Shown here: piece by piece, positions 54,470 to 63,246 of the stretch
How positions within the stretch are numbered: the first letter of the stretch is position 1
Layout: each line of letters opens with the position of its first letter
Assembly (NCBI GenBank): GCA_905116865.2
Contig: CAJHNH020006001.1
Coordinates: 37,501 to 101,500 of the forward strand
Length of the DNA: 64,000 bases
Origin: Candidula unifasciata
Lineage: Eukaryota; Mollusca; Gastropoda; Stylommatophora; Geomitridae
Reading direction: 5' to 3'
The notes under the pieces: generated by a model
What the model was told of the DNA's origin: nothing
What the model saw: only the letters and a program-made list of their open reading frames with translations
Database searches by the model: none
Program-made: the position numbers and the translations under genes

Positions 54470-54735
54470 CTTACGAAGAGAACAGAATACATCATGACAA
54501 CGTGGTAATCTCCATTCTTCAAAACATCGTAAAGACAGGGAAAATAGAGTACAATATGACAATGGAAAAGTTGGAGGGAAAGAGAGTCAGAGGAAGTCAA
54601 CGAGATAAGGTGTGGAATAGTTTGGCACATGGTATGAAAGAACAGCTTTATCGGAATCGATTGACAGCACGTGCGACATAAGGCTCTGAACGGACCGAAT
54701 GAGCAATTTGAAATGCCGTGAAATATGACAGAAAA
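54470..54735 (+). pseudogene. LINE ORF2 C-terminal scrap
   Basis: One frame reads NVVISILQNIVKTGKIEYNM, TMEKLEGKRVRGSQRDKVWN and SLAHGMKEQLYRNRLTARAT, the GKRxRGxQR LINE end signature. No catalytic part. Confidence 0.6.
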
Positions 54736-55390
54736 GGTCACTCACCATAGAGAGGCATTCAGCCTATTGGTCTTTTTGGCCTGCTTCTGCAAACAGACCT
54801 CCCCCCTCCCCCTCTCCGCCTCGCCCCTGCCCCAACATAATTTTTTAGGGCACCCAACACCTAGGCATTGTATTCTAGCATGTCAGAGGTGTTGGGGTTC
54901 ACTTCTGCTGGAGATAACATATAACTTTGTGCCAACCCAGGACATTTATTCTGAGATATGACCAAGTGCCCAGACATAGTGTCGCGGCTTTTTCCACTAA
55001 GGTCGCTTTCTGTTTGACAAGCCATGTGTTCATGCCCAGCTATAGCCCATTAAACAAAGGTGATCAATAAATATATTCCTTCATACAGCACGCACCCCAT
55101 TTGTCACTCTCCTGTCTTATGACCACAAATAGAAAGCATTGTTTCAGACATTTCACAACAAATCCTACTGGTTTTTCCCGTTCATCATATTTCTACTTCA
55201 AACATTTTAAATTAAATCGTAACTACAGTTTTATTTAGTTTAGAATTTCAAATCAAATTCTTCTGGCTTTTTCTTTCTATCATAATGTTTCTAGCATTAT
55301 TATTTTTTTTTTTTTTTTGTAGTTTTCACTTTTGACTATATTTGATGATTTCTCTTGGTTCATCGTGTATGCTTTAACACAGTTAGTAGT
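54736..55390. other. Unassigned sequence
   Basis: No element recognised. C-rich patch at 54801-54830, T tract at 55302-55318. Confidence 0.35.
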
Positions 55391-55395
55391 TGTAG

Positions 55396-55600
55396 TAAAT
55401 TTTACCCCACCAGGACATCACACCATTTTACACCCGATGACACAAAGTGCCACCATGTGGATGAGGTTCACCCGTGGAGAGATCCCGGAAACCGCCATCA
55501 GCCATTATACCATATTTATTTCCGGCTATATTGCGGCCCTTGGCAAGAGCCAGTGTGGAGCTTCAAAATAACGAAAAATTTCATCCCACAAAGAAAGGAA
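55396..55600 (+). mobile_element. Repeat family H copy 3
   Basis: CCCCACCAGGACATCACACC, CACAAAGTGCCACCATGTGG, TTCACCCGTGGAGAGATCCC, CCTTGGCAAGAGCCAGTGTG, GAGCTTCAAAATAACG and TTTCATCCCAC. Confidence 0.75.
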
Positions 55601-55779
55601 ATAAAACCGAACGAAAAGTATATTAGCAAGCTTCACAATATAAAAAATACAAACAAAACGTGAACGTTGCGGCTATGGAGCCCTAATCAGCACACACAAA
55701 TCAAACAATAATACGCAAATACACAAATATACTTAACTGGCATCTATAAGCAGCCGGGTCCATGGTTTCTCAGCAGACT

Positions 55780-56280
55780 ACCTACACGTGTCGGCTGGGG
55801 GAATAAATACCCCCTGTGAAGTACCATTGACCATACCTAGGGGGTTAGAGAAAGAACTGTGAGAACAGTTCAATTCCCTAGGAGTTTAAATGTAACTATG
55901 TTGGCAATTCAGACCGGAGGGTTTTGGAGTCTCAAGAGTGTAAATAAAGCGATTTTCAAGTGACTTGCAGACGCTGTCTCTGGAATGGCTAGATTTAATG
56001 GCTGTCACCTCCATGTCGAGGACACCTTAGTGATTCTGGGAATTGAAGTGCAACGGTACTGGTTTCAGAGCACCATTTTCCATATCCAAAAGATGTTGTC
56101 TGAACCAGTCAGCCAGCCGTAGACCTGTTTCACCAATGCATTTCATGCCACATCTCTTGCAGTTGATGGCATAAATGACATTGCGGCTGATATAATAGAA
56201 TGCTCCACGTATGTGGAAGGTGGCGTTTGGGAATTCTAGACTAGCTTCAGGTGACTAGTCTAGAATTCCCGAACGCCACC
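55780..56280 (-). pseudogene. Penelope-like element, GIY-YIG endonuclease fragment
   Basis: Minus translation reads FPNATFHIRGAFYYISRNVI, then YAINCKRCGMKCIGETGLRL, ADWFRQHLLDMENGALKPVP and LHFNSQNH, a stop, then GVLDMEVTAIKSSHSRDSVC, KSLENRFIYTLETPKPSGLN. It matches the GIY-YIG nuclease of Penelope-like retroelements: the 'V-I-Y-x-I-x-C-x-x-C' and 'C-I-G-E-T-G-x-R' blocks, the 'H-F' block, and the 'R-x-x-x-E-x-x-(F/W)I-x-x-L-x-T' block. This nuclease nicks target DNA for priming. One in-frame stop kills it, and the reverse transcriptase is absent. Its 5' edge forms the foldback at 56219-56280. Confidence 0.8.
56219..56280. repeat. 26-bp inverted repeat at the Penelope-like junction
   Basis: Left arm 56219-56244 and right arm 56255-56280 are complementary with one mismatch around a 10-base loop (CTTCAGGTGA). 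The right arm continues into sequence that reads FPNATW on the plus strand, so the element reverses direction here. Confidence 0.9.
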
Positions 56281-56595
56281 TGGAGCACATATGGACAGAT
56301 CCTGCATACAGGTCTGTGGCAAGAGACCGTGCCGAAGTGGGACTCAGACGCGGGACGTAACCGACTCTTGACTAGAAGGTCCTTGAGATTATGGTCATGT
56401 CTACAGGCCTCATCCCACAAAGAGACGACTAATATGATAATATACTACATTTAATTTAAGTGATTAACCTTAACCAGCAGATTTCTATATATGCCGGGGT
56501 ATATATATTTCACGAAATTAAAGGGATATCTGGAATTTGCCCTGTTTGGTTTATCACTAAGGATGTGACTCTTTAAATCACATTATATATAATAA
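56281..56595 (+). other. Inverted Penelope-like extension and unassigned DNA
   Basis: For about 170 bases after the foldback a plus frame is open (TYGQILHTGLWQETVPKW) and probably belongs to the same element in reverse orientation. No domain is recognisable. The rest is A/T-rich and unassigned. Confidence 0.4.
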
Positions 56596-56599
56596 ACAG

Positions 56600-56848
56600 C
56601 GAAGTCTGTGGCTTAGGAGATGCGAAAGGGCTTCGTAACGCCAGCCAGCCGGGTTCGATCCCATCAGCGAACGTTTTGGCAGCAGATCATCTTTGTTTGG
56701 TTTCGACAGTGGTACCGATAGCTGAGCGTTAGTGCAATGACAAACTATTGAACGTACATTTTGCCTAGAAAAGCCACAAGAAACACACTAATGCTGGGAT
56801 TGAATCTGCAACCTCCTGTAAAAGATACGCAGCTAACTATAATATAAT
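56600..56848 (+). mobile_element. SINE family D copy 7 with target duplication
   Basis: Head CGAAGTCTGTGGCTTAGGAG (A box), GCTTCGTAACGCCAGCCAG and CCGGGTTCGATCCCATC (B box). Body GTTTGGTTTCGACAGTGGTA and GCTGGGATTGAATCTGCAAC. Tail ACGCAGCTAACTATAATA. taataaacag at 56590-56599 and 56849-56858 is the target duplication. Confidence 0.85.
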
Positions 56849-56859
56849 TAATAAACAGA

Positions 56860-57280
56860 CAGACAATGTATGTACCTGAGACAGACTTTCAGGTAGCAGC
56901 CTGGAAGAGACTTTAACAAACAGACCGTTCCACGACCACTGAATCTGAACATATTTCAAACACTATATTTTGTCCACCGAGTTTTATCAGGTGTGGTTCA
57001 ACTGCCGGTCAACCACCAAGAGCGTCACACAAACCACAAATTCTTTAACTTAAGTGACACCCTCAGGAAATCTCTGAAATACCCGTACTCGCGAACATAA
57101 CAACGGAGTCTGGAATCGAACCGACACATTCAAATCATGAATTATATTTACGACTTTTCTGTATGGTAATATTCATTTAAAGAGGCACAGCAAGCATACG
57201 GTGCCAGTTTTATATTTACATAGATCAACTGGCTCTTAATAGTTGATGCTGTCAAAATCACGCCAGCCGCATTTACTTCA
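56860..57280. other. Unassigned sequence
   Basis: No element recognised. Confidence 0.35.
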
Positions 57281-57282
57281 CC

Positions 57283-57425
57283 TAATATTTCCTGTTACAC
57301 ATTTTAGGCTAGGTCGACCTGAAAGCAAAGGTCGTTTTATTCAAAATCAGCCCGTTGTGATTCGAACCCAGAAGCTTTAGCTGACATTTGAGCGTCTAGT
57401 CATTATGTTAGCTAGGCTCCTTAAT
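57283..57425 (-). mobile_element. SINE family B copy, 3' truncated
   Basis: Minus strand: AGCTAACATAATGACTAGAC (A-box region), CTGGGTTCGAATCACAACGG (B box), then CCTTTGCTTTCAGGTCGACC and CTAAAATGTGTAACAGG. The 3' half of the body is missing. Confidence 0.7.
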
Positions 57426-57512
57426 ATTCCTTGAACGAAATACTGTTTTGACTTTGTCAGTCGTATTTCTTATTCTCACTTGGAGCCTTATGTTTCAGCA
57501 CAAGCATTGACA

Positions 57513-57516
<4 letters not shown>

Positions 57517-57605
<89 letters not shown>
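57517..57605. repeat. CT microsatellite
   Basis: About 43 CT units with two CGCT interruptions at 57555-57562. Confidence 0.95.
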
Positions 57606-57606
<1 letters not shown>

Positions 57607-57784
57607 TTCTCTCTATGTCAGACGTACGACATATTAAACAAACACAAGTGCTGTTTAATTGATGTTTGTACCACTTACTGTCTTTTAGCCTCCTTCTATT
57701 GTCTTTGAAATGTTTTCTCCAGCTTTGTCATTTGTGAGCTGTTTCATTTCGTACCATCTCACATTTGTTGACACTTGCCGCTTT

Positions 57785-58027
57785 TCAGATAAATATTTTA
57801 TCATCACAAGTATGAAACCAGCAATTTTCTAAACCCTGGAGGCAGTACCATTGAGGGACACTATACCCATTAGATTTATTGCACAATACGCAGTTTGTTT
57901 CCAGCATTGGCATGCTGGTTCTTCTTTTCACATATCTTTGAAAAAAAACAAAAACTAAAATCATCCATTTTGACTGTTCTGTCCTAGCTGGGAAAAAACT
58001 TAGGTACTTCGCAGTTAAATCGCTCAA
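57785..58027 (-). CDS. Short Cys-rich open frame, unassigned
   Basis: An 80-codon minus frame whose second half has NCVLCNKSNGYSVPQWYCLQ and then CWFHTCDD. The C-x2-C...W-x-C...C-WFH-x-C spacing recalls PHD-like or transposase C-terminal zinc motifs, but spacing and partners are incomplete. It could be a relic of a DNA transposon or chance. Confidence 0.25.
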   Translation of the reverse strand: MSDLTAKYLSFFPARTEQSKWMILVFVFFQRYVKRRTSMPMLETNCVLCNKSNGYSVPQWYCLQGLENCWFHTCDDKIFI

Positions 58028-58149
58028 TCTTTATGTCTGTTGGGAATTGTCTCCCCCCTTCTGCTTGGAAGTTCAGAGTACGTTCGTAAAGTTTGCAAGA
58101 TTTGAGGAATAATGTTTGGAATATTGTTTGTCTCTATCATTTTATATTT

Positions 58150-58260
58150 TCCCTGTGTGGATTCTGGGTCCCTGTTGTGGGGGAAAAAAAGTAATAGACC
58201 GACACCCCCTAATGAGGTGTCATAGAAGTCTAATTAAGGGCGTCTCCTTTTTTTTTCCAA
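58150..58260 (+). mobile_element. Repeat family C copy 7, 5' part only
   Basis: CCCTGTGTGGATTCTGGGTC, CCCTGTTGTGGGGGAAAAAA, AATAGACCGACACCCCCTAA and TCTAATTAAGGGCGTCTCC match the first 110 bases of the family. The remainder is absent. It is followed by a T tract. Confidence 0.6.
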
Positions 58261-58369
58261 TTTTAAATTGAGTTAATATTGCTTGTGGATGGGCGGATAG
58301 GTGGGGGAGGGGGGGGGGGGTTATGAGGTTCAAATTATCTGCAAGTTTATGAATTTCTTATAGAAACCA

Positions 58370-58430
58370 ACACCAAACCTGCACGGTCGGTGGCGACAGC
58401 TGTAATCTTGTGGCCCTAAATCGAAAGACT
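58370..58430 (+). mobile_element. SINE family F body fragment
   Basis: CCTGCACGGTCGGTGGCGAC, AGCTGTAATCTTGTGGCCCT and AAATCGAAAGACTT. A G tract lies nearby at 58302-58320. Confidence 0.45.
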
Positions 58431-58684
58431 TTAATACCTCCCCGCCCACACCTCAAAAGTGGTCAATACAGGCAGTAATTTAAAAAAAATACTTGTTACA
58501 ACGTAACAAAATTCGGAATGCTAACCCAGTCAACAAATGCTCTCTGAAGTCGGATGTGTCGGCCGAAAGGTGCAAATATCACAGCATTGCTAGAAGCAAG
58601 CACACTGCAATTACGTCATTCGGACAAATGAACAGAAAAAGAATCATCATACTTAAAAGTGCCTATGTGTGTGTTGTTTAACCA

Positions 58685-58865
58685 CACCTGGGCCTTACAA
58701 GGAACGACCAACATCCGGTGACATAAAGTGCCTCCATTCAAATGAGCAGCGCCCGGACATAGTCCCAAAAACCCCGTTCAACCGTTAGCTTATATTAGTG
58801 CCCCTGATTGGAGCCGGAGTGAAGCTTTAAAATAGGGGGAAAAATGCGTTTCACATATGGATGGG
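58685..58865 (+). mobile_element. Repeat family H copy 4, diverged
   Basis: GACCAACATCCGGTGACATA, AAGTGCCTCCATTC, CGCCCGGACATAGTCCC, GGAGCCGGAGTGAAGCTTTA and AATGCGTTTCACATATG. Confidence 0.55.
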
Positions 58866-59310
58866 AATGAAAGTGTATATTCTTAAAATTATTAGTTTTA
58901 ATTAAAAGTTTTGAAAGGCAACTGCTTGTTAGGGATGTAATACTTGAAGTCCACAGACGAGTAAATGGCAAATTCGGTTCACTGCTACAACACGACGAAG
59001 TGAGAAATCAATAAATTATTAAAACCGTGAAAGGATGCTGCACTGCAACGGGTGAAACTAGCATGTTTAAGCTCTCCAGTACACATCATTAGTGGACTGT
59101 GTTCTGCATTCGTTAATGCTCCTTAGCGTGTTTTACTTGTACGTAGTTTTAAAAAAAAAAAGTTATAGACTTTTCATACGTCAGTGGCGCATAGGACATC
59201 ATCACGCTAGAGTCATATGTTATTGCCATATGTTGGATTATGTGGTCAACATCCAGTCGGCGCTTTCATTTCCTATCAATGGATGGGGTGGGGGGGGGGG
59301 GTGGCAACAT
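58866..59310. other. Unassigned sequence
   Basis: No element recognised. A G tract lies at 59290-59300. Confidence 0.35.
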
Positions 59311-59311
59311 T

Positions 59312-59410
59312 AAAGCCTGGGTCGGCCAGGTAGCCAAGACAAGTCTACCCGGCGCATAATGGAACCCAACACTCTGGGGCCGCCAGGTGAACGTCTAGCC
59401 TCCTCGCAAC
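59312..59410 (-). mobile_element. SINE family B head fragment (tentative)
   Basis: The minus strand has GAGGCTAGACGTTCACCTGG, CGGCCCCAGAGTGTTGGGTT and CCATTATGCG, in the order of the family B A and B boxes, followed by GGCTACCTGGCCGACCC, a possible decayed core. Confidence 0.4.
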
Positions 59411-59569
59411 TTAGCTCCCTGGTAGGACAGAAGTGTACGAAAGGATGAACAAGTAATTTTATTACTGATAAATTGAAACATGAGAACTCTGACACTCAAG
59501 CATGAGGGAAGGAGACTGAAATTTGAAATTTTGAATAACGGATTAACATCTGGTACATGGGTAGTAACC

Positions 59570-59925
59570 CATACGTGCTTCGTTCTTCTTTCAACTCAAG
59601 TCTGAGTCCGAACAAGTTGAGCACAGTGCACAGGCTCTGTAGCACCGGCGAGAATCATGAAATACTATGGGTAGATCTTTTAACTTCAAATTTTGCCCCG
59701 GCAGCGCTGTTAGGTTGCTCTTTTCGATTGCCAACTGCCAACGGATTTTTTTTTATGTGCACAACAATGCACACAGGTTGTCTGATCTCACTACCCAGAG
59801 ACCGGAAGGGGAGGGGAAATTGCTTGTCCAAGACAACATAAAAAATCCAAGCTTAAGCGGGGATTCAACCAGGAACCTCTAGCACTTGAGGCGGACACCA
59901 TGCCTCGAGACCACGCAGCCCCCAG
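59570..59925 (-). mobile_element. SINE family G copy 3, full length
   Basis: Minus strand head GGGGCTGCGTGGTCTCGAGG (A box), CATGGTGTCCGCCTCAAGTG, CTAGAGGTTCCTGGTTGAAT (B box). Body CTGGGTAGTGAGATCAGAC, GCATTGTTGTGCACATAAAA, AATCGAAAAGAGCAACCTAA, GCGCTGCCGGGGCAAAATTT and GCACTGTGCTCAACTTGTTC. Confidence 0.85.
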
Positions 59926-59987
59926 AGGGAAAGAGATATGGAGTAGCACTAAGATATACCAGGATCCCGCTGTGAAATCCTGAACAG

Positions 59988-60755
59988 GTGACCGATGGCA
60001 GTGAGGACAGATCACCGAGGGCAGTGAGGACAGATCACCGAGGGCAGTGAGGACAGATCACCGAGGGCAGTGAGGACAGATCACCGAGGGCAGTGAGGAC
60101 AGATCATCGAGGGCAGTGAGCACAGATCATCGAGGGCAGTGAGCACAGATCACCGAGGGCAGTGAGCACAGATTACCGAGGGCAGTGAGGACAGATCACC
60201 GAGGGCAGTGAGGACAGATCACTGAGGGCAGTGAGCACATATCACCGAGGGCAGTGAGCACAGATCACCGAGGGCAGTGAGGACAGATCACCGAAGGCAG
60301 TGAGCACAGATCACCGAGGGCAGTGAGCACAGATCACCGAGGGCAGTGAGCACAGATCACTGACGGCAATGAGGACAAATCACCGAGGGCAGTGAGGACA
60401 GATCACCGAGGGCAGTGAGCACAGATCACTGAGGGCAGTGAGCACAGATCACCGAAGGCAGTGAGCACAGATCACCGAGGGCAGGAAGGACAGATCACCG
60501 AGGGCAGTGAGCACAGATCACCGAGGGCAGTGAGCACAGATCACCGAGGACTGTGAGCACAGATCACCGAGGGCAGTGAGCACAGATCACCGAAGGCAGT
60601 GAGCACAGATCACCGAGGGCAGTGAGCACAGATCACCGAGGGCAGGAAGGACAGATCACCGAGGGCAGTGAGCACAGATCACCGAGGGCAGAGCACAGAT
60701 CACCGAGGGCAGTGAGCACAGATCACCAAGGGCAGTGAGCACAGATCACCGACAC
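59988..60755. repeat. 23-bp minisatellite, about 33 units
   Basis: Unit CAGATCACCGAGGGCAGTGA plus GCA or GGA. Variants ATCATCG, CTGAGGG, AAGGCAG and AGGAAGG recur in blocks, showing internal duplications of several units (the block around 60455-60520 recurs around 60590-60655). Confidence 0.95.
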
Positions 60756-61275
60756 CTCCAGTGGAAATGAGATAGAAAGTTACAGAGGGAGATAACTAAA
60801 CAGAGACATCCTTTTAGGCTTTCTCAAGTAGATAAAGCGAGGAGACGAGATGAACCAGAAATCGAGGATCACGGGCAAGCAAGATAACAGGTGTCAAGAG
60901 GTGAGAAATGGCGACACTTGGGTAAAAAAAGAAGAAGCCGAAATACGATCGAGGTTAGAGACGGTCAAGGCAGTTAGGGCAGAGGATTAGAGCCTGCAAG
61001 TCTAGAGAACTGTAACTTGTGAATACGGCAGTTTACTGTGTGGCCAAGTGTTAAACTTGGTTAGAAGAAAGATACCCCTACAATGCGTTGCAAGGCGGTC
61101 TTCTGCCAAATTGCCGACATCTGGAAATTACAAAGTGTTTTTGAAACACCTGCGCCACAGACGCAGAGGTGTTAAGATCTCATTACTTAAGTATTGTGTG
61201 ATAGGTATGTTAATGTAACACTATAGACAAGAGAAAGAGGATAGGAATTTAAAATGCAAATACATAAGGTTATAC
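60756..61275. other. Unassigned, with a family D scrap
   Basis: At about 61085-61168 there is a minus-strand scrap of the family D head (ACCTGCGCCACAGACGC). Otherwise nothing is recognised. Confidence 0.4.
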
Positions 61276-61276
61276 T

Positions 61277-61550
61277 TAGTTTGGGAGTCGCGTTGGCGAC
61301 TAGACGTCTGTGTGATAATCGGAAGGTCGTGGGTTGGCATCCTGGCGGAGCTGAACTTTTTTTTTTATTAAGAAATGACCTTGACTCCCAGGTCGACCCA
61401 GCCTTGATTGGATACCAGGCCAGTCATGGGAAGTAAACGCAGCCGGCGTGAGGCTGACCACATCACCCACCAAGTGCCGATTGGTCTATAAAAACTATAA
61501 GTCTAGCCCTATTTTCCCAATACACCTAAAGGCGTGGAAGAGGGACCTTC
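61277..61550 (+). mobile_element. SINE family B copy, full length
   Basis: Head TTGGCGACTAGACGTCTGTG (A box), TAATCGGAAGGTCGTGGGTT (B-box region). Body AAATGACCTTGACTCCCAGG, TCGACCCAGCCTTGATTGG, ATGGGAAGTAAACGCAGCCG, ACCAAGTGCCGATTGGTCTA and CTAAAGGCGTGGAAGAGG. Confidence 0.8.
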
Positions 61551-61814
61551 ACTGTTTATGCTCTTAGATTAATGGAAAAAATATTTGCGTAATGTAAACG
61601 GGACTTTAATAGCAGCTGGAAATCTGTTGACTTCAAATAAAATTAAAAATAGTAGCAAACGTAACATATTTAACTTTATTTTGGAAAATGTGGAAGAGCG
61701 AGAAAGTATGTAAAACTGTTTACACCCGAAGCCTATAGGTGATAATTAGGCATTAACCGTATGCTGCGTTTTTAATTTTCAGCAACAATATGGCTAAAGT
61801 TGGAAAATACAAAA

Positions 61815-62042
61815 ATGCGGGAAACGAATTCATCGGTCAAGATCTGGGATGTTCCCTTTAAGCTAGACGATAATGAACTTTCAAATCCCTTAATCAGCAA
61901 CAGCGCTGGGTCGATTTTTAAATGCGTTATCTTTGCCATCATTTGTCAGGTTGTTGATCTGTTTAGTGTTGGGGCAAACGTCCTGAACATCCTATATCTC
62001 GTCAAGCAAGGATTCGTTGATCCGGTTAACGTTAGCGCTTAG
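61815..62042 (+). pseudogene. GPCR fragment: N-terminus and first membrane helix
   Basis: From the ATG at 61815 there are 75 codons. A short N-terminal tail has an N-glycosylation sequon (Asn-Ser-Ser). A hydrophobic helix follows (SIFKCVIFAIICQVVDLFSV) with the GANVLN block, whose Asn is at the conserved 1.50 position of rhodopsin-like receptors, and then YLVKQGFVDPVNVS as the first intracellular loop. This KQGF-x-D-x-VN-(I/V)-S loop is what I recall of the expanded chemosensory receptors of gastropods. The frame stops right after NVSA, where such proteins continue with the second helix, and no further helices follow before the RNase H relic at 62215. It is either a truncated pseudogene or a first exon with the rest outside the window. 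Confidence 0.5.
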
Positions 62043-62214
62043 GTAGTGATTTGCTTAACAAAATAAGTCTGTTATTTCCCATAGATCAAATGGACAGTGC
62101 AAAAGAAGGAGACAGAGAATCCATACACACACAAAAATAATTCAACGGGGGTGAAACAGAGGCGGCCCTTTAATCTGGTTGCAACTGGTACTGTTGAATG
62201 TTGAATTAAGCATC

Positions 62215-62760
62215 GACATCATAGCATTCGGGACACCTCGTCTTCGGCAACAAACGAAGAGTTCCAATTACGAGGGCACCAATAACTGTCTGATTGTGTA
62301 TCCATCTCGACCTTCCCTTGAGGGTTGAGCGTCGGCCAGATCCCCTGTTGACTCCTCACAGCGACATTCTCCTCAGACCGTAATGATCTATTTGCACTTC
62401 CGCACTGTTCACTAGCTCCCAAAGGGCACTCAAAACGTCTAGCTTATCATACATCAGTTCACCACTAAGTGGTGCAAAATCGGCCAGTCTTCTGCCTTTT
62501 CATTTCCCATACACAGGCTTGACATGGAGAGAATATCCAAAGGATACTCATTACCCGTGACCTCTGAAGTGATGCTTGCCACTCTGCACGGGGCATGCCT
62601 GTCTCTACCATTCTCACCATGCACTGTGAGTCAGTGACAATCCCGGCATGTGTGGACAGCTGATTTTCAAGCCAGTGGAAGGCAGCAGTGACTGCCTCCA
62701 CCTCCATTCTCAAACTAGACGTTGTAATATCATATGCCAGGCTTTGTTGCATTAAATTTG
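62215..62760 (-). pseudogene. RNase H LINE relic, minus strand
   Basis: The frame 62465-62752 reads SLRMEVEAVTAAFHWLENQL and STHAGIVTDSQCMVRMVETG (catalytic Glu and second Asp blocks), then FSPCQACVWEMK where HVKPVYGK and RRLADFA in the neighbouring frame supply the HxG...AD end. Further on come LDVLSALWELVNSAE, then HNQTVIGALVIGTLRLLPKT and CPEC. One frameshift and two stops. It is the closest relative here of the relic at 18085-18470. Confidence 0.75.
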
Positions 62761-62769
62761 TTCAACTAG

Positions 62770-62912
62770 TCTTTTAGCATGTCAACTCTTCGTTGGTTAC
62801 TGAAGATAGGGACGGTGCATTTGTGAAAATATCCCGATGGCGGTGATATCAGTTCTTGATTTATTCATTCATGCATCATTTATTCAATCATTCATTCATT
62901 TATTCATTCAAA
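62770..62912 (+). pseudogene. RNase H LINE 3' scrap with ATTC tail
   Basis: STLRWLLKIGTVHL parallels IGTLRWLLKMRTKHAW of the relic at 31650-31995, followed by GGTGATATCAGTTCTTGATT as in that copy, then ATTCATTC-type tail repeats. It lies head to head with the minus-strand relic. Confidence 0.5.
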
Positions 62913-63010
62913 AGTATACTGAATTATTATACGATTATTCGCTATGTGATAAAGGTAAAGTCGGGAGTTGTGAACCAGCGTCATTGTACACGGTTTTAAA
63001 CCATAAGTGC

Positions 63011-63232
63011 CCGGCTCTCTAGCGTAGTTGGCTAAACCGGATTGAGCGGAGACCGGGTGATGAACTCCTTGTGGTCAGGGTTCACTCCCGGGGGTAGGCA
63101 TAAAAGCCACATTTCTCCCAGATTTACGGTATTTACAATGGAATCAAGGCCGAAAGGTTGTGATATCCATAATGCCGAGCCTAAGGGTTAACAACTCATG
63201 GCTTCTGGACACTAAAACAAACCAACAAACAA
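63011..63232 (+). mobile_element. SINE family E copy 3 with target duplication
   Basis: Head CCGGCTCTCTAGCGTAGTTG (A box), GAGACCGGGTGATGAACTCC and CAGGGTTCACTCCCGGGGG (B box). Body CCACATTTCTCCCAGATTTA, CAATGGAATCAAGGCCGAAA and GTTAACAACTCATGGCTTCT. Tail ACCAACAAACAA. Target duplication with one difference: taaaccataagtgc at 62997-63010 and taaactataagtgc at 63233-63246. Confidence 0.95.
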
Positions 63233-63246
63233 TAAACTATAAGTGC

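Noticed and set aside
57785..58027. PiggyBac or PHD-type zinc motif protein
   Set aside because: Cysteine spacing fits neither family well; kept only as a low-confidence frame.
59988..60755. CRISPR-like array
   Set aside because: The 23-bp units are directly adjacent with no unique spacers, and the context is a eukaryotic genome.
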